NCBI GenBank assembly: GCA_032358165.1
Contig: JAALGY010000011.1
Coordinates: forward strand, 1,426,001 to 1,490,000
Source: Diplosphaera chodatii
Lineage: Eukaryota; Chlorophyta; Trebouxiophyceae; Prasiolales; Stichococcaceae
Reading direction: 5' to 3'
DNA length: 64,000 nt
Part shown: piece by piece, positions 29,518 through 42,014 of the stretch
How positions within the stretch are numbered: position 1 is the first letter of the stretch
How the letters are laid out: the number at the start of each line of letters is the position of its first letter
The notes under the pieces: generated by a model
Told to the model about the DNA's origin: nothing
The model's database searches: none
Seen by the model: only the letters and a program-made list of their open reading frames with translations
Made by a program: the position numbers and the translations under genes

Positions 29518-31609
29518 ATGCCAAAGAGGCATAGGCGCAGCAAACCGCACGCTCCGCCACCTGAAAGGGCCCGTGACTTGGAGACTGTACAAATCGTCAG
29601 CGAAGTCTTGTCGAAGTCGCCGGTAAGGCAGTACTGCACATGACAAGGGGCTCCATCTGCGAGATTGTCGGGCTGACAGCAGCGCGCCCCGATGAGTTGA
29701 TGGTGATCAATGATGCAGGTCGACCTTGCGCAGCTCAGGAAACTCGCTGCCGTTCGGGGCCTCGTCAACAACCAGCTGCGCCGGCGGGTCTGGCCGCTGC
29801 TCCTGGGCATCGACACTGCAAGTGATGATGACGGATCAACGTACACTACCAATACAGCGGGCGCCCATCGTGACACTCAGGTCGATACAGGCAGTGTGCA
29901 ACCCTTCGAAGTCGTGTGCCATTTGAGTGGCTGATCATCATTGACTGATAACCTACCACAATGTGGCACATGCCTGTAGGTGGTCAAGGTTGACGTTGAA
30001 CGCTCGCTGTGGGCATACACAGTCGGCTGGTCAGATGAGCAGCGTGACGAAAGGCGAGCAGCGCTCAAGCGGCTGCTAACAGCAGTCGTCACTCGATCGG
30101 GTGGCGATGTGCACTATTACCAGGTCTGTTGCAGCATACTCATCCCACAATCGGGAGCTGAGATCATGCACACATCAGATTGGGTCATACTCAGCCTAGT
30201 CTGCCTCGATGTGCAGGGCCTGCACGACATTGCGTCTGTGCTGCTCATGACTGTGGGCGAAGGCATGGCATATTGCCTCTTGGTGCACCTGACCACTTGT
30301 CAGCTGCGGGATTGCACCAGGTATGGCTTCACACGCTGTGTGCGACCAGTCGGCGCATCTGCCTCTGACGCTGCAGGGGGGTCTGCTCAGGAATGTGCTG
30401 AGATGCAGTGTGCGGGGTACAGGCCATCATTGGATGCTATCCTGGAGCAGCTGCCAATGACGGTGTACATCTTACAGCAGGTGTGCTATGAATAGCTCTC
30501 CAGGAATGCGCTGTACTCCAGGATTGACACTGAGTGCATGGTTAGAGGGACCAGAAAATAGTCAAGAATGTACGAAACACTTGATCACATGACTAGTTAT
30601 GCACATACCGTCATGATGCTGCAGGCCGATGAGGCACTGGCACAGTACATACTGAAGGCGGGGGTCCTCCCGTACTTTGCGCTCAGCTGGTACATCACCT
30701 GGTTTGCGCACGAGGTGCAAAGCCTGCCGCAGATTGCCCGCCTGTTTGACCTTTTTATGGCTTCGCATCCCCTTATGCCGCTGTACGTTGGTGCCGCTGC
30801 CATGAAGGTGAACGTCAGCAGAACAATGGCCATGATTGCGGATACTGTGTGTGGAACTGACTCATCGGTTCGTTCCATGCTGCAACAGAGCATCATCATC
30901 ACCGTGTCTACCGGTCTTGTAATGCCAGCGTCTGGGCACCAATGTTGACATTCGAAATGCCATCTGCCAGTTGTATCTGTGTTGAATGCACAGGCATCGC
31001 GTGAGAAGCTGCTGGCGGTGGGAGCCGATGATGCGGAGATGCACTCGGCATTGAGCAAGCTGTCCATTCTGGGGGTGCTGTCGGCGGAGGACCTTGCCGT
31101 GCACGCTGTGGCACTCTTCAAGCTGTGCCCGCCTGATCAGCTCCTACACAGCGGGCGCTTCCAGCTGCAATGGTGCGGCATGAGGCATGTCACGTCAACA
31201 CTGTGCCTTCCATCTGATGCCTACCTGTGCAGCAGGCAGAGCAGAGCCTGTCGTGGTGACCAACATTGCTTCACGCATCGCACCATGTGTACCATGCCCA
31301 GGTCAGTAGCGCCAGCAGCGGAGCTGCGCGATGATCATTGGTGGGTGCCGGAGCATCCGCGGCGAATGGGTGAGCATGCTGCATGCACATGTCTGTCGTC
31401 AATGCATGCGGCATGTTTGTTATGCTTCTGGGCCCCTAGATGCGGTCCCTTGCATTACAGGCCGAGGCCCAAGGGGCAAGTGGTTGAAGGACAAGCCACT
31501 GGCAGCAGCAGCGCTCCTGTCGGCCTCTACGTTTGCTGCAGTGGTTGGCGCTGCAATCCTCATGCAACTGGAGCCCGATTTGTTGGGTCACTACTTCTTG
31601 AAGATGTAG
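29518..31609 (+). CDS. TBC domain Rab GTPase-activating protein (TBC1D20/Gyp8-like)
   Basis: Stimulates GTP hydrolysis by Rab1-type GTPases at the ER. Exon 1 (29518-29622) is basic (MPKRHRRSKPHAPPPERARD) and ends at a gtaagg donor. Exon 2 from 29719 gives VDLAQLRKLAAVRGLVNNQL, RRRVWPLLLGID. The arginine-finger motif is in VKVDVERSLWAY (D-x2-R) and the glutamine finger in HYYQ joined to GLHDIASVLLMTVGEG. Further TBC helices include LDAILEQLPMTVYILQQ, QYILKAGVLPYFALSWYITW and PQIARLFDLFMASHPLMPLY. The last exon has a single C-terminal hydrophobic span (AAAALLSASTFAAVVGAAIL) before LLGHYFLKM and the stop. A C-terminal membrane anchor is the mark of TBC1D20/Gyp8. One exon join around 30480-30620 is uncertain. 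Confidence 0.88.
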
Positions 31610-32020
31610 AGGGTGCTAGTCATATCTTAGGATCATCGGAACGTGAACCAAACGTCAGGTTGTGGAGCAGTGTGGTTTCGTGTGCGATGCTCGATATAAA
31701 ACCGCTGGACTTGGGCATCGCCCCGTGAACGTGAGGTCTGCTGCTGTAGTTTGCGTGCGTGTGATTCGCGTATCCAAGCGTCGTGTTCTGATGCTCGCTT
31801 TGACTCAAAGGAGCTTGTGTAGGCTGACCAGGTGACCTTGCGTCCTGAACAAAAAGCGACGCATGGAACTGACCAAAACTGGTGTGGATCGCAGTAATGG
31901 GCGCCAAAATGGATGTCAGCCTGCACGCTGCTAGCCGTATATCAGTGAATAGCCCAGTGCAGCTCTGACACTAATAGCTGTCGAGACATGCTGACTCGTG
32001 TGCTGCATCACCGTGCTGAG
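31610..32020. other. convergent intergenic region, TBC/Psb28
   Basis: Tail-to-tail spacer without coding pattern. No TGTAA signal was found on either strand. Confidence 0.4.
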
Positions 32021-33126
32021 CTATGCCAGTAGCGTCGTCATTTCCTCTGACTGCAGGATCGCTCATTCAGCTCTGCATGTCCACACAGCACATTGATGTT
32101 CTCACATGCCTGACGAGCTTCGATTAGTTTGGTGATCACACTCAGGCCAACGTAACACACGGTTGTGAGGCATGCACCCACCTTCGAGAAGCCCAACTCC
32201 TTCTCCTCAGCATACCGCTCCATGAAGCGCTGCGCAGTCAGCCAATGGCTCAGAGTGATGCGTATATCGTCATAGCTGACAGCTAAAATTGTGCGTCCAA
32301 GAGAAGCAGCTTGCATGCCAGCGTCATCTCTGAGCTGCCTTTGAGAGCGGGAGAGCAAGGACTGGCGACACTCACCATGAACCGATCCCACTCCAGGCTG
32401 CTGCGCATGATGTACCTCGCCTCAATACGGTCTGGCTTTCCATTCACGAACTTTGCCTGCAAGTAGATGTGGCCGATGGTTGTCAAAGTTCACAAGCGGA
32501 AGAAGTTGCAGCGTAGATCAGCGCACGGCTAGATCAGCACGGGCAAGTCCCTATGCATGCTCTTGGACAATATGCAAGCATTGCCGGTGTACCTGCACGT
32601 CGACGGTGGACAGCTCGCCCTCGGCGTCCCGCATGTACAGCCCCGTGATGTCGCCCAGGTCCTCGCTGGCTTCAAAGACGCTGGGCTCCGAGAACACAAA
32701 GGTGGCGGTGCCGGAGGAGCCGTCCTTCGCCCGCGTCAATTTGACATCCGGCACCGTCGGCTCTGAGATGCCACGGATGAACTGCATTGAAGCAGTATGA
32801 AAGTGATCACTCAGTGGGTGTGACTGATGGAAAGCTGCCCTGCAACGCGACTTGATGTTGAGGGCACACGGTGTGCGCTGGTTTTTACGGTTGGTCATGG
32901 CTGCTGGTCTCAGAGTTACATATGATCATCATGCCGGAAGGCACACCTCCAATGCTGTGTCAGCGGCAACCAGGACGCTGCGACGCATCTGACACCGCTG
33001 CGGACGGGCTGCCACGCACCGCTGCTGGCGCACTGCTGTGCCTGCGGTGTCCGTCGACAGATCTGTGAGGGACATGCTGCCGCGACGGCAGCGGTGCAGC
33101 AAACCAGCAAACTGCACAGGCGGCAC
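32021..33126 (-). CDS. PSB28: Photosystem II assembly protein Psb28 (plastid precursor)
   Basis: A soluble factor that binds PSII assembly intermediates on the stromal side, around CP47. Exon 1 is a transit peptide rich in Arg/Ala/Ser ([17 protein letters not shown]; a second Met at 33075 starts [12 protein letters not shown]). The mature domain reads [80 protein letters not shown] and [16 protein letters not shown], all matching Psb28. The last exon (32021-32050) has only ten codons and supplies SEEMTTLLA plus the stop, restoring the conserved GFSKS. Nuclear location with introns shows a gene moved from the plastid ancestor. It is head-to-head with the unknown helical gene. Confidence 0.93.
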
Positions 33127-33618
33127 ACTGTGAAGGGGCGGTGTGCAGGTTGAGCTCCATTATATCATATAGATGAGTGCGTCGTGCACCTGCGAAGCGC
33201 CTGTGGGGCAGCAGGCCGCTGAACTGCAGGTGTGCACAGGACATCATGATGGCTGTGAGGTCCTAAACAGTTCTGGGTGAGGCCTGCTGTGACCCTCTCG
33301 ACGTGCCTTTGCTCGATCGCCAACGACAGACAAAGATGGCAGCTGAGTACACGTCGGATGTTGCGCTGCCAAAGGTGAAGTGACCAGATTGTAGGGCGGT
33401 GGCCCAGGACGGCAGGGCAGCCACAAACGCCACCTCGAAGCTGTGTTTGAACTCTGGTTGCAGTATACATTTTTCCTCCTTGTTTTAGTAGGTGCATGAG
33501 CAGCGACAACCAATCGGTAGCTGGCAAGTCTCAAATCGCAGGCGACACAACAGCGCCGGCATGAGGCGCGCATATGGCAACATGAGCATGAGCTGGTGCT
33601 ATTGATCCGCCCTGCTGC
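33127..33618. promoter_or_regulatory. divergent promoter region, Psb28/helical gene
   Basis: Spacer of 492 bases. An AT-rich stretch at 33160-33175 (ttatatcatatag) lies about 40 bases before the Psb28 ATG and could be a TATA-like element on the minus strand. This rests on composition only. Confidence 0.35.
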
Positions 33619-35607
33619 ATGCAGGCTCTTGATCTGTACTTCCGGGAGCCTGATGATGCCGCAGCATGCAGTCAGTCAGAAATAACTGCCAGACTCCAGC
33701 ATCTGCACGCGCTTCATGATGCGGTAGCGGAGGTGCTGCAGGTGAAGCCACAACACATGTGCCATACGAGCTGCAGTACACACAGTAACGCCAGATTGTT
33801 GAGCAATCGTGTTCAGCTTGTGTCATGACAGGATCGGAACAACAGGCAGGAGGCCTTGACATGGGCAGTCGACCATGTCGCCAGGCTACCAGCGCCGTCA
33901 GCACAACACTGGCCTCGGGTGCTGTGCAGCCCGCTGCAGGACGATGCTACGGCACGGTCCGAGAGCCCGTCCGATGCACTGTACGCGTTGGAGCTGCTCC
34001 GCATGTTTTGTGAGTCGCGGCCAGCTGATGCCACAGCGGTGTTGTGGCGCTACCACATCGAGGTGGGAGTCCTAACGGCTAGAAAGAGCCTGCAACACCT
34101 GCTTCACCTGCACGTCGTCATGCAACGCTGCAGCGCGAGGTCGTACACACTCATTCCAGTACTGACATCACGGCGGACCTGTGCACAGGCATTTGAACGG
34201 TTGTTTGAGGGCACCAACGGCGAGCGGCATACCCTGACGTGGTTCGGCCGCTTCAATGCGAGCGGCGGCGGGGAGGCCGGCGCTGCGGCACTGACCTCCT
34301 ACGCCCTGGCGCATCGTGGTCAGCGTTTGATCCCCTGCTCCTCAGCTTGACCAGAGCGTTCATGCATGGGCCAGCGCCAGGATTCCGACCGCCTGGGCTC
34401 TGCGCATACGCAGGCGAAGTGTGGCACCTGCTGGCCTGGCGCAGCCCGCACCCCCATGCGCCAGTGACCGTTGCCGCCTCGCCGCATTACTGGGCGCAGC
34501 TGGACGTGCCAGCGACGGTGCGCAGCCTCCTGCGGGACTGCCCGCGCTTCTGGTCCTCCAGCGAGCTGCACCAGACGCTGCGGGACGGGCAGCTTCTGCG
34601 GCTGGACAGCGGCTTCTTTGCACAGGAGCTGTTGGACCTGCTGCACGCCAGCAGCGGCAGCAAATCAGGCAGCAGCAGAGGCGAGGATGGCAAGAGCAGG
34701 AGGAACGACAGCAGCAGAGACAGGCGTGCAGCTGAGCGGCTGCTGGCAGATGTGGGTAACTGGCTGGGCAGCACGCCGCACATGCCGGTGTGCCGGCGGC
34801 TGATGCACCTGCTGCCGGAGCCTGCCCTGCTGTCGGCCTTCCGCCAGACAGTCAAGCAGTCGGCCAGCGGCCATACTGCAGCAGACGCAACAGCCGTGCG
34901 CCTTGTGTTCAGCACGCACTGGCGCAGCCTTGACGACCTGCTGCTGGCACATGCGATGACCTTCAGGGTTGTGGACCTGTGGCACTGGCTGCAGGAGGAC
35001 AGTGCAAGCCTTCAGGTGCCAGCGCTTGTGCACACCTGCCCTCGCCTATGCTCAAAATCAGATGACTGCCAGGCATCATGTCAATGTCTTAGGTGGGTAA
35101 TGGTCCCCAACTGCATCTGTACAGGCAGCAAAGCGAGCTTTGAGATCGCTGCAAGATCGGGATGCGTTGGCAGTACTCTGGGCTGTGCAGCGCCACGCCG
35201 CTGATCTGCGCGAAGCAACGTCTATGCGCCTGCAGCTGGCTGAGAAGCTGTCCGCACATCTGTTCCTGCACAACGACATCGGCGAGGATGCAGCGAGCTT
35301 GGAGCACCTGTTGCAGCTATGCAGCATATCGTACCGCCAGTTACCTCGTATGCAGCAGCATCAGCTGCTGCCAGAGCCAGCACGGCAGAAACATAAGAAA
35401 CACAAACACAGGCACAAGGAGGGCAGGAAGAAGCGGAAGCGATCTGCTAGCGTTGAGCCCACCGTGCCTGCTGCAAGCATTCCAGCTGCAGCAGTCACAT
35501 GGGAACTGCTGCTCGGGGCCGATGCGGATACGAAGCAGGTGTGCTCAGTCCAGCAGGTGCATGCAGCAATTGCCCTCCAGATGTTGCTGACTTGGCTCGA
35601 GTTGTGA
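33619..35607 (+). CDS. unrecognised helical protein with Lys/His-rich C-terminus
   Basis: I do not recognise the family. The first visible exon reads MQALDLYFREPDDAAACSQS and ARLQHLHALHDAVAEVLQV. Later exons give ALYALELLRMFCESRPADA, VLWRYHIEV, AFERLFEGTNGERHTLTWF and a long exon (about 34325-35016) with YAGEVWHLLAWRSPH, DVPATVRSLLRDCPRFWSSS, SGFFAQELLDLLHASSGS, a charged Ser/Gly/Arg patch, MPVCRRLMHLLPEPALLSAF and VFSTHWRSLDDLLLAHAMTF. The C-terminal exon has RQKHKKHKHRHKEGRKKRKR, a strong basic nuclear-localisation-like stretch, then VTWELLLGADADTK and the stop. The body is Leu/Ala/His-rich and predicted helical. A nuclear role is inferred from the basic stretch only. Confidence 0.6.
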
Positions 35608-35794
35608 ACAAGATTATCGTCAGCATCCGGTATGGAGTCACCGTCAACAAGTTCATCCGCACATTTGCACTTCAACTGCGTCTGCTCCATCATTGGCCTT
35701 GGTCTATACCATGTACCTGATGAAAAATACTGAGAACAACACACACAAATGCCGACTCCCTGAGTATACTACCGCATGTCAACTGAAGCAGCCT

Positions 35795-37284
35795 CTACAG
35801 CTTTGCAAACTCATCGGCCCTGTTTGTGGCTGCACACACCGCCGTAATAAATGCCTGTCGAAGACCGGCCTTCTCAAGCTCGTAGACACCTGCGATCGTG
35901 GTACCTGCATGGAAATGGCAGCTCCACTTCAGCTGGTGATCTCGACTGCGGCAGTCAGTAACAGCATCATGTCATGTCATCACCCTGCAAGAGGCATTTC
36001 AGCAGGGACCGCAACAAATGCTGACCAGCTGGGGAGGTGACCATGTCTTTCAAGACGCCGGGATGGCGGCCAGTCTCCAGCACCATCTTGGCGGCACCCA
36101 GCACCGTCTGTGCTGCCAGCTGCTGCGCAATGTCTCGTGGCAGACCCGCCTGCACGTACACACAATAGCTGGCACTGGACGTCGGTCAGCAGTGCCAAGT
36201 ACATGGCGCTCAACCATGGTGCTGCTTACAGCTGCTGCTGCACACGGGTGCTGCGTACCTTGACACCACCGTCTGAAAGTGCCTCGATGGCTACAAAGAT
36301 GTAGGCGGGCCCGCTGCCGCTGAGGCCCGTCACAGCGCTAAGCAGCTTCTCGTCCACCTGCACAGCCAACCAGCCATGTGCCTGACAAGTGATGCTGACG
36401 GACACGGCCAGTTCTGGAAATCGTTTTTGCAAGTGCTGTGTGCAGATGTTCATCATGGATACATCAACTGCATGTAGATGCCACATCCCAGTTGTAAACT
36501 GACCTTGAAGATCTTGCCCACAGCTGCAAAAAGCGTGTGCACATCTTCGCCGTCCTTCTCGTTGGCCTTGCCACCCAGGCACATGGCCGACGCACTCTCG
36601 CCCACCAGGCACGGCGTGTTGGGCATCACGCGGATCAGGTGTGCATCGCTGCCTGCGGCGGACTGCAAGCAGGACCACCACAGCATCACCAGTGGTGCAC
36701 CAGCATTGCAAGAGGCATCGCGTTCGGCAAAACGCCGTGCCTCACCGATGGCGCTGTGGCCCTTTCCAACCATGAATGTTGCCGTTTTGACATCTTGTAT
36801 CAACGCCATTTCATTGGAGACGGTGGTCTCACCTCCAAAACTGATAGCGGCACGCCGGCGGCGATGGACACGATGACGTGCTCGTCGCTGAGCTCCCCCT
36901 TCACCTCCTCCAGTACCGTCTTCACGTACTGGGGCTTCACGGCGATGAATATAAGGCGGCCCTTGCTGACAACCTCCTTGCTGTCAGTGCACGGCGTGAC
37001 CCCAAATTCCTTGAACACCTGCTTGCGCTCCTCAGATGGATCGAAGCAGAACATGTTGTCCGCTGAAGCAACACCCTTGGACACGAAACCACGCGCCAAC
37101 GCCTCCGCCATCTGTGGAAGTCAACAGAACCAGTACGCCGCTGAGCATGATCCCTAAGCTGTACGGTGCATGTATGCTGGCATAGAGGCGTAGCACCTAC
37201 CTGGCCGGCACCAATGAAACCGATGGACCGTGCAACCTTCTTGGAGCCTTTGCTGTCACCCATGTTGCCTTCTTGAGTGCTCAC
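35795..37284 (-). CDS. P5CR: Pyrroline-5-carboxylate reductase
   Basis: Reduces pyrroline-5-carboxylate to proline with NAD(P)H, the last step of proline synthesis. Exon 1 starts [20 protein letters not shown] and enters the Rossmann motif IGFIGAGQ, which is split by an intron before [19 protein letters not shown]. Next come [58 protein letters not shown] and [20 protein letters not shown] (signature), then [64 protein letters not shown] and the end DEFAKL complete the protein. Length and order match ProC/P5CR. The second Met (GDSKGSKK) at 37263 could be the start. No targeting peptide is evident, suggesting a cytosolic enzyme. Confidence 0.94.
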
Positions 37285-37665
37285 AACACTCAGTGTGTAA
37301 CTGAGTCAGAGACCCTGAGCAGCTTGAGACAAGGCGTCACAGATTATAGCAAAGCTGACGGCACGATTTGACTTTTGACACGGTGATCGCAGGCAACAGA
37401 TGTCCTACACAAGTCAGATATTGCTTGGCTGCGGCTAGGCAGCGCTGTGCAGAAGCTCAGCTTCGCTGCCCTGGACCAAATTCTGGGAATGGCCACAGGC
37501 CATGCATGCTGTGTCACAGGTTGGCGGTGCGGACGTCGAGGCTGATGACGTGCTACTCATTCCTGCAACCATATCCTGCAGCAAACTTTCAGGAGGTCCA
37601 GAGCCGTCGATCACGGCGATCGGCGACTGCGTTGGGCCAGCTGCAGCGGGTGTTGGTGCGGCATC
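37285..37665. promoter_or_regulatory. divergent promoter region, P5CR/coiled-coil gene
   Basis: Spacer of 381 bases. An upstream exon of the coiled-coil gene could lie within it; nothing decisive is visible. Confidence 0.35.
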
Positions 37666-40010
37666 ATGTCTCAGCTGACAGTCAACCCAACGCTGATCAT
37701 GTCACGGCTGCGTTTGCGTGTGACGGATCTTGAGAAGGACGTTGAAACGCTGGCCACCAGGCTTACTCGATCACAGCAGCAGCTGCAAGCGATCGGCAAG
37801 GTGATGACCGCCATGCGCTGGTGCCGTGGTGAGCGCTTGACGTTACATCAAATGTGCAGTTGCTGCGCGAGAAACCGTCAGTACAATATCTCATGCATCA
37901 GGAGAAGCAGCAGCTCGGCGAAGCGTTGGGGAGCTGCAAGGATGCGCAGGCGCAGGCAAGCAAGCAGCATGCAGCCGAGCTCTTCAGTATGCAGGAGCAG
38001 GTGGGAATGAGGCAGCCGGACGACAAGTGGCGCTCATAGATTCACGTTGAGTCATGCAACATGCATGCATACCCCTGAAGGACACGCTGCAGGTGGAGGC
38101 ATCTCGGCAAGAGGCAGCAGGGGTCAAGCTGGAGCTTGATGCCCGGACGCAGGAGCTGAAGCTGGTGCTGCTGCGATGCTCAAAATCAGAGGAAGGCAGC
38201 AAGGTCAGCAAGCATGCGGATCTGCTGTGTAACACTTCAAACCGCTGGTGCCTGACTCCTACACCGTGGATGGCGTATGTCCAAAGCCAGCATCTGCCTG
38301 CAGGTGCAGTGCATGGAGTTGCAGCAGCAACTGCAAGCCAAACAGGAGGATCTGACATGGCAAGCAAAATGCCAATCGCATCGGCAGCTCGTGGATGCTG
38401 TAGAAGGTGCAAACTTTATGGCATGTGTGCATCGTGCATGCAGGAGACATGGGTGCAAACATGCGATGACATGCTGCCCTGCAGGGGAAGTTGCATCTGC
38501 GAAGCGAGCCCTTGCAGCGCTGCAGAAAGACATGGAGCAGCACGATGCACGCGGTGACGCTCGCTCGTCCTTTTAGCGAACAGTGCACGTTCGCCAATTA
38601 CATAACTTGTACCAGCATATGTGAGTCTGCTGCAGTGATGACGCAGCAAGAGCGTATCAAGCGTGTTGCTGTAGTCGGTGACACCATGACAGGTGAGAAG
38701 CGGATACACGCATGTGCAATGACTACATGCAGCATCACAAGCATGTGGGACACACTTCTTCAGAGATACAGGCTACCGCGCAGGCCAACTTGCAAAGCGG
38801 CAGAAGGCTTTCAGCAGCCTCAAGGCAGCGCTCCGCAAGGAGCAGCAGCAGCATGCAGACAAGCAGGCTAGCCTGCTGGACGCAGTGAACCGAGCAGATG
38901 ATGCGGCAAGGTGCAAATGCTTGCTGTGCAAGGTTGCCGAGCACAAACTGCAAAGGGGGTGTGCACGAAGAGACAGCTTGACACTGCTGTTTGATGCATG
39001 CAGGAAAGCTCGATGCCTCGAGGAACAGAAGTGCGTGCTAGATGACCGGGTGTCAGCACTGTGGAAGGAGCGCACCTCCCTGCTGCAGCAGATCAAGGTG
39101 TCATGCATCACTCACTATGTCAGAAACCACTGGTAACCTGCTTCTTACACATCTCCAGGAGGCAGACTCACCCTTACTGAGTGCTTCGCTCTACTGTAGT
39201 TAACAAGCAGGAGATCGTATCGACAGGTGCAAGGGCAGCTGCTCGAGAAGTTGATGCAGGGCGGGCAGGAGACCAGCAGACAGCTTGCTGCACTACATGC
39301 TACAGTGGATCAGAGCGGGCATGCTGCACCACCAGCCGACCGTGATGAAGCGTCCCAGGTCAGCACCTCGACGGCGGTAGACAGTGCCGTGCTACTGAAT
39401 GGCATGCTTACCACATCTTCTTGCAGAGGTCTTCTTGCATGTTCATGAAAGTGTGGGGCAACACAGCATCGTTATCACGCATGCTGCCAGAGGAGGCCAT
39501 CCTCATCTGTGCGGCAACACTGTCCCACTTCAGCGTCATTCTCTTGCAGGAGAGTGATGACCGTGCAGGGACCAGTCAGCAAAGCACAGGCCCAAACAGC
39601 AGGACGGCTGACCTCGGTACCTTGCAGGTTGTGGCGCTCGGACCAGCACCCCAGACAGGTGAGGGGCACAATGGCGCCACCCTGCAGCACCCGGGTGAGC
39701 ACAATGGTTGTGTGCCCAGCAGCTTGGCCGTTGGCAGGCCATTCTCATCGGTCAGCAGTATGGCTGTAAGCAGCAGACGCCTATCTGCACTGGCACTGTC
39801 AACACACCAAGCAATGCCCCATGTGCTACTTGCACATTACCAGCTGGCATGTCTCTGTCAGGCGGTGGCCCCGACGACAAGGGCACAACAGCTGGCAAGC
39901 AAAGTGCACAGCAAGTGCCAGCAGCTACTGTGCCAGTCCAGCAGCCGGTGTGTCCACCCGGTGAGCTGTTAGCCGTCTCTGTTAGTTTGTACTGTGAGCT
40001 GAGCTCGTGA
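37666..40010 (+). CDS. coiled-coil protein, family unknown
   Basis: Not recognised beyond its structure. Short exons encode heptad-rich helices: RLRLRVTDLEKDVETLATRL, TRSQQQLQAIGK, LMHQEKQQLGEALGSCKDAQ, VEASRQEAAGVKLELDARTQ, MELQQQLQAKQEDLTWQAKC, GEVASAKRALAALQKDMEQH, KAALRKEQQQHADKQASLLD, CLEEQKCVLDDRVSALWKER and QLLEKLMQGGQETSRQLAA. After the coiled coil the C-terminus is Ser/Thr/Gln-rich (ESDDRAGTSQQSTGPNSR, VVALGPAPQT). A final exon joins in phase to GGGPDDKGTTAGKQ and ends at 40008-40010. Such proteins are common in centrosomes, basal bodies and Golgi tethers; none can be chosen here. The start and several exon joins are uncertain. Confidence 0.55.
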
Positions 40011-40341
40011 AGAAGCAACTGCATTGCATTTTGCGATGCCCTGGATGATGGATACTGGTTGTCAAACAGGAGGACCCGTGATGTCCGCAGCTCTTAAGCG
40101 AAAACACTGTGGAAACGATATTGATGGCGAGCAGACAGAGGCTGGCAACAAGTTCAGCCACGGCAAGGCAGCCGCTTGAAAACTGTTTGCCCAACACATC
40201 TGCATGGTACTGTGACTCGATGTCAGGCCCTCAAACCACAATGGCACTGGTAGCTCCAAGAGAGCTCACTCGACCACCCACGAATTGACGTGGCAGACTT
40301 TGCCGTACGACTTGCTGCCTGAAATCAACTACGGTCATTGC
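40011..40341. other. convergent intergenic region
   Basis: Tail-to-tail spacer between the coiled-coil and BAP31-like genes. Nothing coding is seen. Confidence 0.4.
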
Positions 40342-41561
40342 TTACTCCAGCTTCTTCGGTGGTGCCGATGGTGCTGTGTCAGCATCCAGGGGCAGCTGCG
40401 CTGCGCGCTTATCCTCTGGCAGCGGGCCGCCCTTGAGGGCCATGTTCTCATCGTTCAGCTGCACAAGGCGCCGCACGACCACGTACAGGCGGGCCAGGAC
40501 CCTGCAGTGCGATCTCCGAAGTGTCCATGGTGGTTGTTGACCATGTGCAGGGAGAGAACCAGGGCGAACATGATGTTGAAACAAAGGCAGATGGCGGATG
40601 TACATGCGCAAAGATGCGACAAGGATGAACACCGCACATCCAGCTGAAGAAGGTGAGGAAGCTGATCCAGAAGTTCCTTTCAGCACGCCAGCGCTTCCCC
40701 AACGAGGCGCTCAGCATGTTTGGCACGGCATTGACCATCGGGTCACGCGAGTCCTTGCTGGCATACAGCTGCGCTGTGGTCCGAGTTGAAGCTGCAGCGG
40801 TGATGACCGTCACACTTGAGTAGTGTGCAGAGAGTAGTGACACAGCCGTCTCTCCCCGTTTAAGCTGCTGTCATGGTGCACCGCATGCGCATTTCGATGC
40901 ACGGCCTGAACTGTCATACACAGGCACAAATGGCAGTGGCTGCTCACCAAGGAATGTTGCGCCGCTTATGAACAGCATGACATGCAGCAACTTGAAGGTA
41001 TGGACTGCAGAGGACATGACATGATGTTAGTCGACGCCTCGTGGCATGCTTGTGGACATGAGTATCAGCTGATCACGTAGCACACCCGACATAAAACAAC
41101 TGGGATACGGAGCCTGGGGCTTGACATGCACAACTTCAGTATTTGGGATGGACTCACAGAACTCGAGACCGAGCGTGCGCTCAACCAGCTGCAGCACGCC
41201 CCTTGTGAACCATCTGAGGGCAGAGGAGACATAGCAAATTGCTCGTCAACAAGTTTTACATTGCTTCAAGTATTGCCCCGCAACCGCCACATGTGAGGGC
41301 AGTAGAGTGTTGACTGCTGTTGCGCACCGTGGTGCGGGCGCCAGCAGCAGGGCGGTCGCGACAATGGGGATCGGCAGGCAGAAGTCGACCTGCATGGTTG
41401 ACACCGATGACATACCGTCTGCATGTTCAGCTGCCAAGTCGGGGCTTTGAGACAACGTGCATCATGCTGTGCAGTCAGAGCTGCAGGCAAGGCACGAACA
41501 CCAGCAACGACATGCCAAGCAGGGATCGGATGGTGGTGCTCACGATCAGCCTCCAGCTCAT
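40342..41561 (-). CDS. BAP29/BAP31-like ER membrane protein
   Basis: Likely an ER three-span membrane protein of the B-cell receptor-associated 31 family, which acts in export and quality control. The proposed exon 1 is MSWRLIVSTTIRSLLGMSLL, followed by VDFCLPIPIVATALLLAPAP (span 1), FTRGVLQLVERTLGLEF and VHTFKLLHVMLFISGATFLG (span 2). QLYASKDSRDPMVNAV then GKRWRAERNFWISFLTFFSW (span 3) follow. The RAERNFWISF motif is the most telling family match. The last exon reads VLARLYVVVRRLVQLNDENM and a Pro/Lys tail ending PKKLE, where KKLE resembles a KKxx ER-retrieval signal. The fit is by topology and one motif. Exon 1 is inferred. Confidence 0.55.
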
Positions 41562-42014
41562 CTTGCTAGTGTCGGAGCGTAGATCGAAGCTGACGCAAGG
41601 CGCTCTTCACACAGCAACCGCACACTCGCACGTAGCAGCAGCGGCTTGCAGTATCCCACCAGTCGTGTATGTTCGAGGGGACTGTCACGGGAACACACAG
41701 TTGTCTGGCACTGCACGGCTCTGCATTTGGGTCGAGACCTCCTGGAAGCAGCGATGAAGCCAGCAGGAAGCACCGACCTCGCGAGGGGCTGAGCCCTAGA
41801 AACTTTACAGACCCCTGGTAAGTGAGATCAAGCCAGATATTGCATGCAGGGCGCGGGTGCAAGCGCAACCTCTTCCAGCAGTTTGCAAACCAGTCCATAC
41901 CATCATAGAAGGTCAGCAACAGGACCGCAGTGCCGGCGGGGTGGCGCTGACAGCTCCAGGTCCGTTTTGCATTCGGGCCGGTTGTGCCTCCGCCACACAG
42001 CACAGCGGGCTGAC
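41562..42014. promoter_or_regulatory. divergent promoter region, BAP31-like/desaturase
   Basis: Spacer of 453 bases. Long ORFs cross it on both strands but show no family similarity and look like GC-driven open frames. Confidence 0.4.
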
